From Chionoecetes opilio (Eukaryota; Arthropoda; Malacostraca; Decapoda; Majidae), in the NCBI GenBank assembly GCA_016584305.1, contig JACEEZ010021756.1:66663-130662 (forward strand): a stretch of 64,000 bases of DNA, written 5' to 3'. Within the stretch, counting starts at the first letter, position 1, and each line of letters starts with the position of its first letter. The notes below the pieces were generated by a model that was given only the letters and a program-made list of their open reading frames with translations, did no database searches and was not told where the DNA came from. The translations under genes were made by a program, and so were the position numbers. Below, one piece after another: positions 22,993 through 35,061 of this stretch.

Positions 22993-23142
22993 TAAGGGCC
23001 GTACTATTAAACCTTTCGCCCGGGCTGGCGATCGCCTGGCAATGCTGCGCCAGGCGAACGCCAGCCTCAGGAAATCCTTACTTTTAACACTGGCGTCCCC
23101 CAACCCTGGCGAATGCCAGGGTTGGCCAGCCAGGCCAGGGGA

Positions 23143-23359
23143 AATGGCGGGGAATTCAAGTTTGTTTACATCTACAGTCGACACCACTGCTACGAGTGAC
23201 GATGCTGGCTCTCTTAAGGCAACTCCTATATCCACTGTGGATAAGGGGATGCTCATTGACCTCATCAAGGAGTATATTGAGGGCATAGATGATAAAAACT
23301 ACCAAGTTATATGCCGTGATTGCACTTGTAGCTACTCTTCCAGACAGTGCTGTTATTAA
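23143..23359 (+). pseudogene. Remnant N-terminus, possibly the Harbinger Myb/MADF-like protein
   Basis: ATG at 23143 (MAGNSSLFTSTVDTT...) leading into DKGMLIDLIKEYIEGIDDK, an acidic amphipathic start like the Myb/SANT-like proteins of Harbinger elements, then an abrupt change and a stop at 23359. No second helix pair is visible. Position inside a Harbinger supports the guess; the similarity is short. Confidence 0.35.
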
Positions 23360-24229
23360 TCATTAAAGTTCGTTCATCACTCAACTTACGTGCAAGAATA
23401 TATCATATGCTTCCTAAGGCAGTTATGATATTAACCATTTAAGCTTATATACCACCTAACTCATGCAAAGATAGGGTATTATTTCGGTAGTGGGCGTCCA
23501 AAAGTCCAAGGATTCTTACCTAAATCATCGTGTAGAATTATTCATTATGAATATTTTATATCTCATTTCCCATGGCGCAAAATAATAATAAAGGTGTTAC
23601 ATGAATCACCGAGAATATACCGTTATTTCAGCCAGAAACAGTTAACTTAGGCTAAATTAGATTAGGTTAGAGATGGGGTTTGGTTTAGTAACATCAAGAA
23701 AAAAAGAAAATTATCAATACTATGGCAGTGCGAAGCGGAGCAAGGTTGGCGGGGCGGGGCGGGCACCCCCACACCTGTAAACAAACATTTATTTCCGACA
23801 AAAACGAGTGCCAGATTCATTCAATACACATCAAAACTATTCAGGAAAACTAAGTTTCGACCTCAAAATCAGTGAATGCCCACTTACAAAATTTTACCAA
23901 AGATAGTTCTGATATTTATAATTTATACTCACTCACTACTTATCTAACGTGCAGCAATATATAATTCCAGTAATGATATTAAAGATCATTCACCACTTAA
24001 CCTGGTTAACATGCAACAATCGATCATATACTTCCAGTAGTTGTATTATTGAATATCATTTATCACCACTTTTAACCTAACAAGCAGCAATCGATCATAC
24101 TTCCAGTAGCGATATTAAAGATCATCCCTTTTTAATGGCGATTTGGCTTCAGTTAGTAGGTTAAAACGTGTGGTTAGGTTAGTGAGTCTAGAGGTAGGGT
24201 TAGGTTAGTTAATTGTCCTATCCCCTATA

Positions 24230-24445
24230 GGTTATAGGGAGTTTCGTACACAGGTTTTGTAGTTGTTTCGTACACTGATTTTGAGTTTTTCGTACATACG
24301 TGATGTCGTTTTGTAACTCTAGTAGTAAAGTTCAACTCTGAGCTGAGTGTACGAAACGACTATGGTTTCATATAGACTACGAAACAACTTTTTGGTGTAC
24401 TAATCTACTGGTGTACGAAACAACTTGTGAACGAACTGTCTGCAC
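24230..24445. repeat. Short repeats GTTTCGTACAC in both orientations
   Basis: At least five GTTTCGTACA/TGTACGAAAC motifs over 200 bp, some inverted. Within O; origin unknown. Confidence 0.6.
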
Positions 24446-24965
24446 CCCCTCCTATACACTCTCCTTCCTACTAAAAGCATCTTATATCTCCGAAAGTAGT
24501 GATTTGCGACGGAAACTCATTGAGAGAATGTTTCTCAGAATCTATTAAGGTAAACAGAAACCATACACCCAAATGAGAAAAAAAAATCTGGTCTTAGTGT
24601 AAAAATTGACCAAATAAAACTAATTTACAGTGTCGGGAGCACAATATTATAAGCACGTCTCACGTGTAATATATATGAGGGTCAGAGGCCTCTGACATAG
24701 CTCAATGTAAAGACACCATCACCAAAACATAACCTGATATTGTACAAAATAACTAATTCAATTATATCTGATATACCACAGAAATAAAATACACTCAAAG
24801 GCAAAATACACTCACCTCGGAAGGTGGAGGTGTCTGGTGTTGTCTGCTGCGCTGGAACCTCGAGGGTGTTTTGAAAATAATATGACTTATTTTCCAGAAA
24901 AAAACTTGCCATACACATATTTACCGTCGCAATAGGTTTTCTATCTCATGAAATGCTTAGTACTA

Positions 24966-25608
24966 CACACAAACCTCGATTTCCTGGATATCGAATTTGC
25001 CGGACAAAATCCGAGGTCCGGGGATATGTCAGTCTCGGACAATTTTTTTTTTTTTTTTTAAATTTGTTTTCTAACATTGAAATGCCTGGTCCTGTTCGTA
25101 AATTAACCAAGTTGTCCGGCGGTCCGAGCGTCTCCTGTCACCCCTGGTCAGTGTCCGTGCTTCCCGCCAGGTGGCAGCATGCTCAGCGGTCGTATTGTTT
25201 ACATTTGGGCACACGACATTCACGGTTCACCTGCACAGCCTCCGTCAGTCACCTGACTCCCACTGCCCCTGGTGCAAGAACATTTCTGAGACTATTGAGC
25301 ACTTTCTGCTGCCTCCCGCCAGGTGGCAGCATGCTCAGCGGTCGTATTGTTTACATTTGGGCACACGACACTCACAGTTCACCTGCACAGCCTCCGTTAG
25401 TCCCCTGACCCCAACTGCCCCTGGTGCAGGAAAGTCTCTTGAGACTATTGAACACTTTCTGCTGCCTCCTGCCAGGTGGCTGCATGCTCAGCGGACATAA
25501 AAGTCCTTTATTTTTCTCTTCTTTTTTTTTCCCCTTGCGATTCCCGGACTTTTGCGGTTCCCGGACCAGTGCTCCCCCCTATTAGTCCGGGAAATTGAGG
25601 TTTGTGTG
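24966..25608. mobile_element. Tigger-like element H carrying LINE pieces
   Basis: TIR CACACAAACCTC.ATTTCC..GA at both ends with flanking TA, 643 bp. The middle is a LINE coding fragment in tandem (25156-25480). Confidence 0.75.
25156..25480 (+). repeat. Tandem duplication (about 165 bp) of a LINE ORF2 tail
   Basis: Two units each encode CPWCKN-type zinc-knuckle sequence and ETIEHFLL, the same protein region as at 347-400. Units start GCCAGGTGGCAGCATGCTCAG; a third start is visible at 25469. Confidence 0.8.
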
Positions 25609-26947
25609 TATTGTAAAAAGTATAAACTGAATGCAAAAAATGTTGATCGCCCAGTGAAAGGGAGGTCTCACCAGGACTCATGTTCGCCAGGCTATTCCAA
25701 TACTTCTCCTCCGCCAGCCCTGGCGGAGCAGCGCCTGGCGGAGCGCTCGTGACGTTTAAAAGTAAGAAATCACTGAGCGCCTGGCGAATGCCTTCGCCAG
25801 CACTGGCGAAAGATTTAAAAAGTACGGCCCTAAGTTCCGGACTCGAAATCGGTGAAAGCCCACTTCCAAATTTTTACCGGTGAGTTATCTACCGGTAGGT
25901 AGCAGGGGGTCTGGGGGGTCGCAGCCCCCCCAGTTATGTCAGGAGAGTATTGGTCAATAGGGAGTATTGGTTGAAACTGCATATCTGCCCTTTACTTTAT
26001 GTGTGAGCATGGACGAGACCAAGAGATGAATCAAACATTGCACGATTTACCCGATCTATAAGGTTAGGTTCAAGTACCGTATTTTACGGCTTATAAGATG
26101 CTGCATCTTGGAAAACGCACCCTGATTTTGGAAAGAAATTTCTAAGAAAAAGAAAAAGAAAAACTGTTGTCCGATATACAGTCATTTTCACACAAGAACA
26201 CACTCACTATTCATTATCTTCATTCAGCACTGCTTATCAGCCATTTTTATTTTCTAGCTTGTATGCGATAGTATAAGTAAATTGTCATGTTGGCTGGCTG
26301 AACATGTGCACGCAGGTCGGACGGCGGGTGTGAAAAACCCTACCGCGGCGGTGCACAGCTGCGTGCCTGCCTGATGTGCCGATCAGCTGAGTCTGGCTTT
26401 GTCGTCCTGAGTGTAAACAAACACCTCTCACGTCCTCCCGTGCCTCACTACGTTGCCTGCCTCCTGTGCCTCACCACATATTGTTTGGATTTTCCTGTAT
26501 GCGTGTAGTATTTGTGGTGGCTGCATGTACAATTTGTACATATGTATACAAATTTGCATCTAATGTAACAAACAAAGTTTTTTATACACGCAATGGCTAT
26601 TGACGCCAATCTGCCGGAGCGGAAAGGCTCCCGCCAGTATCGTGTAAACATCACAGGGTGAGGACAGATTGGTAGTTGATTTTAATGTCTTATGGTATTC
26701 TAAATACACTTGGGTCCCACATTAAACGAGAAATAGGTCGATAAATGAGGTCGTTCTATGTGAATTCGCTCTATGTGAAACACATAACCTATGGGAAAAA
26801 TTGATATTGGTCGATCAGTCCTCCCTCCCGTACCCGTACATTTATACTCATTCACACCCATGCATACCAAAACATAAATGATAAGTTATGCATAGAAATG
26901 ATGAAATAGGCATATTGTTGCTTACCTTAAATCTAATTATATATATA

Positions 26948-28050
26948 CAGGAAAATACCTTTTATCCGGATACCCAACAACCGGAATAACCCAATAACCG
27001 GAATTTGTGGCAGGTAAGTAAATAGTATTAAAAAATAAAAAATTAACGAAATATTTAACTTTTAATTTTGCCGCCGTAGACGTGAGCGCCACCTATCGCC
27101 ACCTGTTTATTCCCGCCATAATGCGCCATGCGCTATGATAATTCAGTGTTTATCAGTCCGTGGGCAAGGTCAGTGCTACCCGACGACCTGAGTGGTATTT
27201 TGAGTCATCCCACATACCACCCAACACACACACACACCCACACATCCCACCCAACACACCCACCCACACATACCACCCGTGTATGTGTGTGTATGTGGGT
27301 GTATGTGTGTAAAATAAAAAAGTAACGAAATATTTAACTTTTAATTTTGCCGCCGTAGACGTGAGCGCCACCTATCGCCACCTGTTTATTCCCGCCATAA
27401 TGCGCCATGCGCTATGATAATTCAGTGTTTATCAGTCCGTGGGCAAGGTCAGTGCTACCCGACGACCGGAGTGGTATTTTGAGTCATCCCACATACCACC
27501 CAACACACACACACACCCACACATACCACCCAACACACCCACCCACACATACCACCCCTGTATGTGTGTGTGTGTGTGTGTGTGTTGGGTGGTATGTGTG
27601 GGTGTGTGTGTTGGGTGGTATGTGTGTGTGTGTGTGTTGGGTGGTATGTGTGGGTGTGTGTGTTGGGTGGTATGTGTGTGTGTGTGTTAGGTGGTGGGTG
27701 TGTGTGTTGGGTGGTATGTGTGTGTGTGTGTGTTGGGTGGTATGTGTGGGGTGTGTGTTGGGTGGTATGTGTGTGTGTTGGGTGGTATGTGTGGGTGTGT
27801 GTGTTGGGTGGTATGTGTGTGTGTGTGTTGGGTGGTATGTGTGGGTGTGTGTGTTGGGTGGTATGTGTGTGTGTGTGTGTGTGTTGGGTGGTATGTGTGG
27901 GTGTGTGTCATACAATACAAACAATCATACAATATTATGTTTATTTTTAGTAAATGCATCTTTCGTAAGTATACTTACCCATTAACCGGACTTTTCCATT
28001 AACCGGCTACCCGGAAGTCCGGATATATCCGGATAAAAGGTATTTTCCTG
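26948..28050. mobile_element. Tigger-like element D
   Basis: TIR CAGGAAAATACCTTTTATCC at both ends with TA flanks, 1103 bp. Holds a direct duplication (27045-27195 v. 27327-27480) and a GT/AC-rich minisatellite. A1 has the uninterrupted site near position 35. Confidence 0.9.
27222..27910. repeat. AC- and GT-rich minisatellite that switches strand
   Basis: ACACACACCCACACATACCACCC runs on the left switch at about 27280 and again at about 27562 to TGTGTGTTGGGTGGTATGTG runs, so the array can fold on itself. Any long ORFs here are repeat-derived. Confidence 0.9.
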
Positions 28051-29095
28051 TATAATAGGGATTATGTACCGGGGGCGAGGGGTTCCGAGGCATCTTAGAG
28101 GTCGCTCATTCGTCACTGGATGACGACGCAGTGTGATCCAGAGCTCGGAGTGTGGCGAGTGACCGTTGGCCTTGCATTTCTGCCACGTCTATCATAAACC
28201 CCTCAAACTCACACTCAAAGAGTAAATTTCCGTCATGAGCGAATTTTGGTGAGCAAGTTGCCATAAACCTGGCCTGACTCTCGCTTGCGTGCCTCGCCAG
28301 AACTGAGCGGGGCTCACGGCTGATAACTTGTAAACACCGACGCCGACACCAAACCACAATGACGTGTGTACCTTCGAATGAAAGCCACCAATAAATTACG
28401 ATAACACGATTTTGTGAATGGATCACAACATATATCCTTCACAAGAATGTTTTTTTTGGTAAAAATGGATGAGAATTGCACGGTCGCTACCGCCGTTCCC
28501 CACCTCGTGCCACCCTCACCCCATCTCCGTGCCCCTCCTCACTCACCCTTGCCACGGCTTGCGCCAGCTGGGCAAGCTGGCTTATGAAAAGAGCCTCGAG
28601 TTAGCAGAAAACGCAAGCTGCAGCAAGCCATCTTATGGCGGCCTGTTCACGTTCTGTACGATATTTCGGTGCTCTATATGAGAACTCCTCGGATTTGGCC
28701 TACTTTGATGGCGGAATCGTTCTATATGATCACATTCGTTTAAAAAAAAACGTTGGAATTTTATTTATTAAAATTATTATTTTTATATTTTTTATATTTT
28801 AGGTCGTTCGCTCTACGTATAGGGGAAACGCTCTATGCGAACACGTTTTATGCAGGACCCTAGTGTACTCTTAACAGTTATGTACTGAGGTTACATCATA
28901 TAAGAGGCTGAATTGAATAGCTACCTAAGCTAACCTCCTACAACATTCGTCTTGGAAGATGCATGAGTATTTTTCAGGGTATTTTTGGAGGAAAAAATTG
29001 CGTTTTATAAGCCGTAAAATACGGTAATCGTCCAGACCATTTCATCATTCCTGATTGAATGCAGTCAAAATATAGCCAATATCGAGTATATCAAC

Positions 29096-30447
29096 TGTGA
29101 GGGCTCGGAGGACGGAGGAGCGGGGAATGGGGAAGGAGAGAAGGATGAATTAGGAGATGGAATAAGGGAAGTAGAAGAACCGTTAAGGATGGTAGTGAAA
29201 AGCGAGAGGCGCTGATGTTTTCGCTGATACAAATTATCCTTAGCAGCCAGCAAGGGGAGAGCGGCAGCCACCTGCAGATTTGCTGACCACAGCTGAGGGT
29301 CCGTCCCGTCGTCCGACGAAGGGGGATAGGGAGACGGAGGAAAGGAGAGAGAAAGCGAGGAATAAGAAGAGAGAAGAGGAGAAGAAGGAACAAGAATTGA
29401 AGAGAAAAGAATAGCTGATGCTGATACAGCAGAATTGCCAGCGACCAAGGATCACCTCACACCTCTCACTTCACACATTAAATGATTAACTGTCACACTG
29501 ATATAACCTTTGCCCTGTACCCACCAGCACCTGCAGACCACAGCTGCATAAGGAAGGCTCGCTGCCTCCTGAACAGAGGACAGGAGGCAGAATCTATCTA
29601 GAGACGAGTGCTTGCACATGCGGGCCGGCGTCGCGATGACCTCTTATACGAGACTTGTGTCTTAGTGCAGTGAGCGAGTTATACCGACGGCGGTGCGCGT
29701 GCGGCAGAGTGACCGAGATCCACTCCGCCGCGCCTCGTCCCGACACCGTCGCCCCGCATTGCCCCACCCCGCGGGGCAGGTGAAACTTTACGCTGCTATG
29801 ACGTCCTGCAAGACACCTGCCCCTGTGGCTTCTCCTGGGTTCCCCCTGGGACCCCGGGGCATTGCGAGGCACACGCAGCGGGGTTACAAGGATCGCCCCA
29901 CTTTGCCCCACGGGGCGGGGGTGCAACTCTACGGTGCTACGACGTCCTGCAGCACACCCGCCCCTGCGGCTTCTCTTCTGGGCCCCCCAAGGACCCCGGG
30001 GCATTGCGAGACACCCGCAACAGGGTTTTAAGACCCCTTCAGTACCACAGGTCTACCAGGAGGCTACGCGGCAGATGGTGATGTATTAATTATACAGTGC
30101 ATGACAGGGCGGGTTATCAAGGATGCCCCCGGGGGACCTGTAACAAGCCAGGGACCTCGGGGGGGACAGGGAGGGTTGCCCCCCCGGCAAATGCCGGGGC
30201 CTTACCAGCCTGGGGATCCAAGCTCCCCGTATCTCCGACGCCAGGGGGCGCTGCCCCGTTTAACGTGAAACGTAAGTACAGAAGTACATGGAGATATGCC
30301 CAACCCGGCACCCTACAGGTAGGGGTGCTGGGGATTAGTTGTCATGCCACGTCAGCGACCGATTGGAAGAACCGTAGCGGGTGGGGGGTCCGCTAACAGG
30401 AGCTTCACCCCCCCGTTGCGCCCCCTCTCCCCAAACGGGGCGTAACA
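29096..30447. mobile_element. Solo LTR of an LTR retrotransposon
   Basis: Begins TGTGAGGGCTCGG and ends GGGGCGTAACA (TG...CA), with a perfect 5-bp duplication TCAAC (29091-29095, 30448-30452). K1 has the empty site at about 12690. 1352 bp, GC-rich right half with a duplicated block of about 125 bp (about 29810-29900 v. 29940-30030). No internal coding region, so the element has recombined to a single LTR. Confidence 0.85.
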
Positions 30448-30694
30448 TCAACAATATGTTGTCACTTTTTGCATCCAGTCACCCGTTTTTAAATAATCCG
30501 CAATCAAAATCTGTAAATTCCTCGAGCTTCCAAATGGCTCCTGACAACTAACTGATGACGCACCATGGCTCGGGGACGTCACCTGAGGAGGCCTCCCAGC
30601 CCCGCGGTAATACAAATACACTAAACCCTTCATGTTCGCGGGCTTAAGGCTCGTGGATTTGATTACTCGCGGGTTTTCAACCCCCCCCCTTTTT

Positions 30695-30724
<30 letters not shown>

Positions 30725-30761
<37 letters not shown>

Positions 30762-30782
30762 TATTATTATTATTATTATTTT
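30725..30782. repeat. (ATT)n microsatellite
   Basis: About 58 bp, next to a poly(T) run. Confidence 0.95.
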
Positions 30783-30790
30783 TTACTCCC

Positions 30791-31249
30791 TCCCAATTGC
30801 TTGCTCTCTACAGGGGCCTTATCCGCCCATGTATGGAGTATGTCTCACATGTTTGGGGAGGATCCACTCATACAGCTCTCCTAAACAGGGTTGAGTCAAA
30901 AGCTTTTCGTCTCATCAACTCTTCTCCTCTGACTGACTGTCTTCAATCTTTAAATCACCATCGCAATGTTGCTTCTCTTGCTCTCTTCTACCGTTACTTT
31001 CATGCTCACTGCTCTTCTGAACTTGCTAACTGCATGCCTCCCCCACTCCCGCGGCCTCGCTGCACAAGACTTTCTACTCATTCTCATCCCTATTCTGTCC
31101 ATCTTCCTAATGCAAGAGTTAATCAGTATCTTTACTCTTTCATCCCTTTCACTGGTAAACTCTGGAACTCTCTTCCTGTTTCTATTTTTCCACTTTCCTA
31201 TGACTTAAATCTTTTCAAAAGAAGAGTAACAAGACACCTCCCGAACTAA
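30791..31249 (+). pseudogene. LINE ORF2 C-terminus (Jockey-like)
   Basis: Encodes LYRGLIRPCMEYVSHVWG, then the post-RT region ending KLWNSLPVSIFPLSYDLNLF and RRVTRHL-stop, typical of Jockey-like LINEs in arthropods. 5'-truncated, about 150 codons. The 3' UTR runs to about 31370 and ends in 75 A. The same 3' end lies in C1 and C2. Confidence 0.85.
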
Positions 31250-31364
31250 ATTGGCCTACCCCTCTGTTTTTATTTTATTCTCTTACTGTCTTCTTTATAG
31301 GGACTGGCAACTAAGCGGGCTTTGTGTTACCCATTTTTGTTGTGCCCCTGGCCAGTTCCTTGTG

Positions 31365-31370
<6 letters not shown>

Positions 31371-31445
<75 letters not shown>
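31371..31445 (+). repeat. Poly(A) of the LINE in E
   Basis: About 75 uninterrupted A after the LINE 3' UTR, marking its retrotransposition end. Confidence 0.95.
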
Positions 31446-31448
<3 letters not shown>

Positions 31449-31605
31449 TAAATGAATGACTAATGTCATGCTCGCGGATTTACGCTAATCGCTGGTGTCT
31501 CTGTTCCCTAACCCCCGCGAACATGAAGGGTTTATTGTACACGTAAAATTTGAAATAAATATAGCACTTGAAGAATTTTGGGTTTCTGATTTTTTTGTGT
31601 GTGAT

Positions 31606-31700
31606 ATGGCATATACTTGCATCCTTTATGGGTGAAGCAAGAAAGCTGTGCCTTTCCAGAGAGCTTAGCACCCGTTTCTGACCTATACAGCCACAATAAA
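31606..31700 (+). pseudogene. THAP-domain relic in K2
   Basis: Same decayed THAP start as at 12941 with the same first stop, showing that K1 and K2 descend from an already broken copy. Confidence 0.55.
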
Positions 31701-32658
31701 TGTGTGGAGAAGGTGTGTGCATAGGGGGAAGGCAAGCTGTGTGAAGCAGACTGTTGCCCTCACGGGCCGTCATCAGCAAGTTTCGCGTCACGGCTGGAAC
31801 GGGGCTGATGTTTTTCCTGCGCTTTTTACAAGTCATGTTTTTTAACCCCTACGCAGCGGGCGACTTTTTACTTCCCCGTGCACACCAACCGGGCTAATTT
31901 GCTCTAAATTGTCTCGTTTCAGCGACAATTTGTAAAATAACTACTCAAGCTATACGGAAGCAAAAAGAATCGTCGTTTAGCTTCATCTTTCTACTACGTT
32001 ATGCAAGTATAAATAACTTTTTAGGTACTCTGGATACCTCACAGTCAGGTGATGAAGTAAAGTATTTTTTGCGTCTCACGAGGCTTTCTGAGCTGATCGC
32101 CGTTCGAACGTTTGTGTACGGTCAAGGCCTTGGCTTCTCTTTCTAGCCATACACATTGTATTGATTCTAGTAACTGTTCATTGTATTATCATTATCACTA
32201 TTATAATCATTATTATTACTAGTAGTAGAAGTAGTAGTAGCAGTAGTAGTAGTGGTGGTGATAGTTGTAATTATAGTAGTAGCCTAGTAATTAGCCACTG
32301 CACTGAATAATAAGATCCCGTTCCAAAGGTCCATAAATCTTGGTTAGATAGGTAACTTGGAGACAACTGGGTGCTAGCGACCAATATTTGATGTTATTTT
32401 AACCACAATAAGGCAATCTTAAGTGTTCTTATGTTGAAAATCAGGTTTTCACTAATAAAATCAATGGTTTTGATATACTCATGTCCATACCATGAACATT
32501 GGTTAGAAGAAATAGTATTTGAAAGTAAAAATAATATTGAGATGAGAAATAATATGGAGAATAAGAAATCATACTACCCTTGTGCACACAATCTATAATT
32601 TTTCAGCGTCAATTGAGAAATATATTCACCCAAACATTTTGACGTAACAGTTCCTTAA

Positions 32659-33140
32659 AGTAATCGTCCAGACCATTTCATCATTCCTGATTTTATGTAG
32701 AGTATAGCCATTATCGAGTGTATCAACAATATGTTGTCACTTTTTGCATCCAGTCAGACGTTTTTTAATAATCCGCAATCAAAATATGTAAATTCCCCGA
32801 GCTTCGAAAACGCTGCTGGTAACTGGCAGACGATGCGCCACAGCTCGGTGACGTAACAGGAGGAAGGCCTCCTCTCCCCGCACTGATCAGAAGCACGTAA
32901 ATACAAGAGATAAATATACTACTTGAAGATTTCTGGGTGTTTCTGATAAATTTTTTTGCGATATGCCACATGCATGCATCCTTTATGGGTGCAGCAAGAC
33001 AGCTGTGCCTTTCGAGAAAAGTTTGCACACGTTTCCGACTGATAGGACAACGTTAAATGTGTTGAAAAGATTAGTGCGGCGGACTAGGGCAGATTGGAAC
33101 GGGAAGTTGAAATTGGCAAGGATTTGTAGTGATACGTTCA

Positions 33141-33141
<1 letters not shown>
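32659..33141 (+). mobile_element. Kolobok-like element K3, 3' part lost
   Basis: Left end TTAA/AGTAATCGTCCAGACC intact (32655-32674), then alignment with K1 and K2 including TATGTTGTCACTTTTTGCAT. It runs into an (AC)n tract and has no right end. No J insertion at its TA, so it gives the empty site for J. Confidence 0.75.
32963..33141 (+). pseudogene. THAP domain of a Kolobok-like transposase
   Basis: Best-kept copy: MPHACILYGCSK, an FP-x-D motif, LVRRTRADWN and RICSDTF. This is the C2CH layout (Cys5, Cys10, then Cys-Ser-Asp-x-Phe) with the final zinc His replaced by Thr. The frame then enters TTHTHTH from the AC microsatellite, so the rest of the protein is lost. THAP domains bind DNA in P, Kolobok and host proteins; the TTAA ends favour Kolobok. 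Confidence 0.7.

Positions 33142-33212
<71 letters not shown>
33142..33212. repeat. (AC)n microsatellite
   Basis: About 70 bp of AC, replacing the end of K3. Confidence 0.95.
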
Positions 33213-33216
<4 letters not shown>

Positions 33217-33285
33217 CACACACACTCACCGGATGCTGTTGTGTTGCTGTGTGTCACCACCATCACTATCACCAATTGTTATGTG

Positions 33286-34057
33286 TAAGGGAGTTGTTGT
33301 GTGTAGGGGTTGTTGTGTGTAAGGGGTTGTTGTGTAAGAGGGTTGTTGTGTGTAAGGGGTGTTGTGTGTAAGGGGTTGTGTGTGTAAGGGGTTGTTGTGT
33401 GTAAGGGGTTGTTGTGTGTAAGGGGTTGTTGTGTGTAAGGGGTTGTTGTGTGTAAGGGGTTGTTGTGTGTAAGGGGTTGTTGTGTGTAAGGGGTTGTTGT
33501 GTAAGAGGGTTGTTGTGTGTAAGGGGTTGTTGTGTGTAAGGGGTTGTTGTGTGTAAGGGGTTGTTGTGTGTAAGGGGTTGTTGTGTGTAAGGGGTTGTTG
33601 TGTGTAAGGGGTTGTTGTGTGTAAGGGGTTGTTGTGTGTAAGGGGTTGTTGTGTGTAAGGGGTTGTTGTGTGTCAGGGGTTGTTGTGTAAGGGGTTGTTG
33701 TGTAAGGGTTGTTGTGTGTAAGGGGTTGTTGTGTGTAAGGGGTTGTTGTGTGTAAGGGGTTGTTGTGTGTAAGGGGTTGTTGTGTGTAGAGGGTTGTTGT
33801 GTAAGGGGTTGTTTGTGTGTAAGGGGTGTTGTGTGTAAGGGGTTGTTGTGTGTAAGGGGTTGTTGTGTGTAAGGGGTTGTTGTGTGTAAGGGGTTGTTGT
33901 GTGTAAGGGGTTGTTGTGTGTAAGGGGTTGTTGTGTGTAAGGGGTTGTTGTGTGTAAGGGGTTGTTGTGTGTAAGGGGTTGTTGTGTGTAAGGGGGTTGT
34001 TGTGTGTAAGGGGTTGTTGTGTGTAAGGGGTTGTTGTGTGTAAGGGGTTGTTGTGTG
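33286..34057. repeat. Minisatellite, 17-bp GTTGTTGTGTGTAAGGG unit, block 1
   Basis: More than 40 units, mostly exact, with occasional GTAAGAGG variants. The reverse frame gives a false 265-residue TQQPLTHNNPL ORF. Confidence 0.95.
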
Positions 34058-34199
34058 GGTCACCACCCTATGCAGCCGCCCGTATGAGCCACATATATAG
34101 AGAGGTCTGTCGCGCGGAGTAAACTATTGTTATACGTATATGTTTATTCTACGTTATGTTAAACATATATAATTATATGTTAAACATAAGATATGTCAT

Positions 34200-34484
34200 A
34201 AGTTACTAACCTAACCTCATTATAACCCCTAAAAATTACTAACTTAACCTAGCCTAACCTAACCTCACTATAACCCCTTAAAAGTTACTAACCTAACCTC
34301 ACTATAAGTTACTAACCTAACCTCACTATAACCCCTAAAAGTTACTATCCTAACCTCACTGTAAGTTACTAACCTAACCTCACTACAGGAGAACCTCGTT
34401 TATCCGGCACCCGCGGGGGGGAGCGCATGCCGGATAACTCATTTTGCCGTTGTTTTGAGAGTTACTCTTATGGAATCGCCTAAA

Positions 34485-34518
<34 letters not shown>

Positions 34519-35006
34519 CCCATCACAAGGAACCAGCCAAGGGCACAACAAAAATGGGTAACACAAAGCCCGCTTAGTTGCCAGTCCCTATAAAGAAGAC
34601 AGTAAGAGAATAAAATAAAAAAGAGGGGTGAGCCAATTTAGTTCGGGAGGTGTCTTGTTACTCTTCTTTTGAAAAGATGTAAGTCATAGGAAAGTGGAAA
34701 AATAGAAACAGGAAGAGAGTTTCAGAGTTTATCAGTGAGAAAAAAAAAGAAAAAAAAAAGAGAAAAAAAAAAAAAAAAAAAAACCTGGGACGATTAGTGC
34801 CGTTGTTTTGAGGCTGCCGTTGTTTTAAATGCCGGTTAAACGAGGTTCTCCTGTATAATCCCCTAAGTTACTAACCTAACCTCACTATAACCCCTAAAAG
34901 TTACTAACATAACCTCACTATAACCCCTAAAAGCTACTAACCTAACCCTACCATAACCCCCTAAAAGTTACTAACCTAACCTCACTATAACCCCCTAAAA
35001 GTTACT
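34200..35006. repeat. Minisatellite CTAACCTCACTATAACCCC, interrupted by C2
   Basis: Units of about 28-30 bp (TTACTAACCTAACCTCACTA with AACCCCTAAAAG) at 34200-34385 and 34856-35006; C2 inserted at a TA within a unit. Confidence 0.9.
34386..34853. mobile_element. Tigger-like element C2 carrying a LINE tail
   Basis: Perfect ends CAGGAGAACCTCGTTTA, TA on both sides, 468 bp, inverse orientation to C1, same LINE 3' segment with poly(A)/(T). Younger than the minisatellite it splits. Confidence 0.9.
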
Positions 35007-35061
35007 TATATTGCCGTAGGCGGCCGCATGGGGCCCGCGGCCGCATTGGGGATACACCGTT

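Larger units (their letters stand above)
22996..25830. mobile_element. PIF/Harbinger element O
   Basis: TIR GGGCCGTACT.TTAAA at both ends, 3-bp duplication TAA (22993-22995, 25831-25833). Empty site AAAACTAAGTTTCGG at 43254-43268. GC-rich subtermini with repeated CTGGCGAA/TTCGCCAG. 2835 bp, containing element H and a remnant reading frame. Confidence 0.8.
19902..26048. repeat. Repeat R, copy 1, split by two transposons
   Basis: Corresponds to 42801-43474. Subtracting hAT L with its 8-bp duplication and Harbinger O with its 3-bp duplication leaves 676 bp against 674 bp in the unsplit copy. The last 207 bp (25842-26048) align without gaps to 43268-43474. Confidence 0.85.
26707..28865. mobile_element. 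Tigger-like element A2
   Basis: Left CACTTGGGTCCCACATTAAA, right the inverse of CACTAGGGTCCTGCATAAAA, TA on both sides; J1 holds the empty site (about 12471). 2159 bp including nested D. Subtermini are rich in TCGTTCTATGTGAA and GCTCTATGCGAAC-like words. No transposase. Confidence 0.85.
26077..29024. mobile_element. Mariner-like element J2
   Basis: Same TIRs as J1 with TA on both sides (26075-26076, 29025-29026). 787 bp after removing A2 and its duplication. It lacks the SINE found in J1. Confidence 0.8.
30619..31537. mobile_element. Tigger-like element E carrying a LINE 3' end
   Basis: TIR CA.TAAACCCTTCATGTTC at both ends, TA flanks (30617-30618, 31538-31539), 919 bp. The centre is a LINE fragment with poly(A) (30791-31445), preceded by poly(T)/(ATT)n. 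K1 shows the site without the element as TACGTA (12867-12872). Confidence 0.85.

Noticed and set aside
27484..27985. Long overlapping ORFs rich in Cys-Val or His-Thr-Pro
   Set aside because: Pure translation of a GT/AC minisatellite; open in several frames on both strands.
28106..28426. 106-residue minus-strand ORF in A2
   Set aside because: Lies in non-autonomous transposon DNA; its counterpart in A1 is not open.
29065..29448. Ser/Pro/Leu-rich ORFs at the left of the solo LTR
   Set aside because: GA-rich LTR sequence open in three frames; no Gag or other motif.
29594..30396. GC-rich ORFs over 100 codons in the LTR
   Set aside because: Frames open on both strands because of GC bias and a 125-bp duplication; no domain.
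33269..34066. 265-residue minus-strand ORF of NNPLHTTTPYTQ repeats
   Set aside because: Translation of the 17-bp minisatellite, which has no stop in this frame; no unique sequence.
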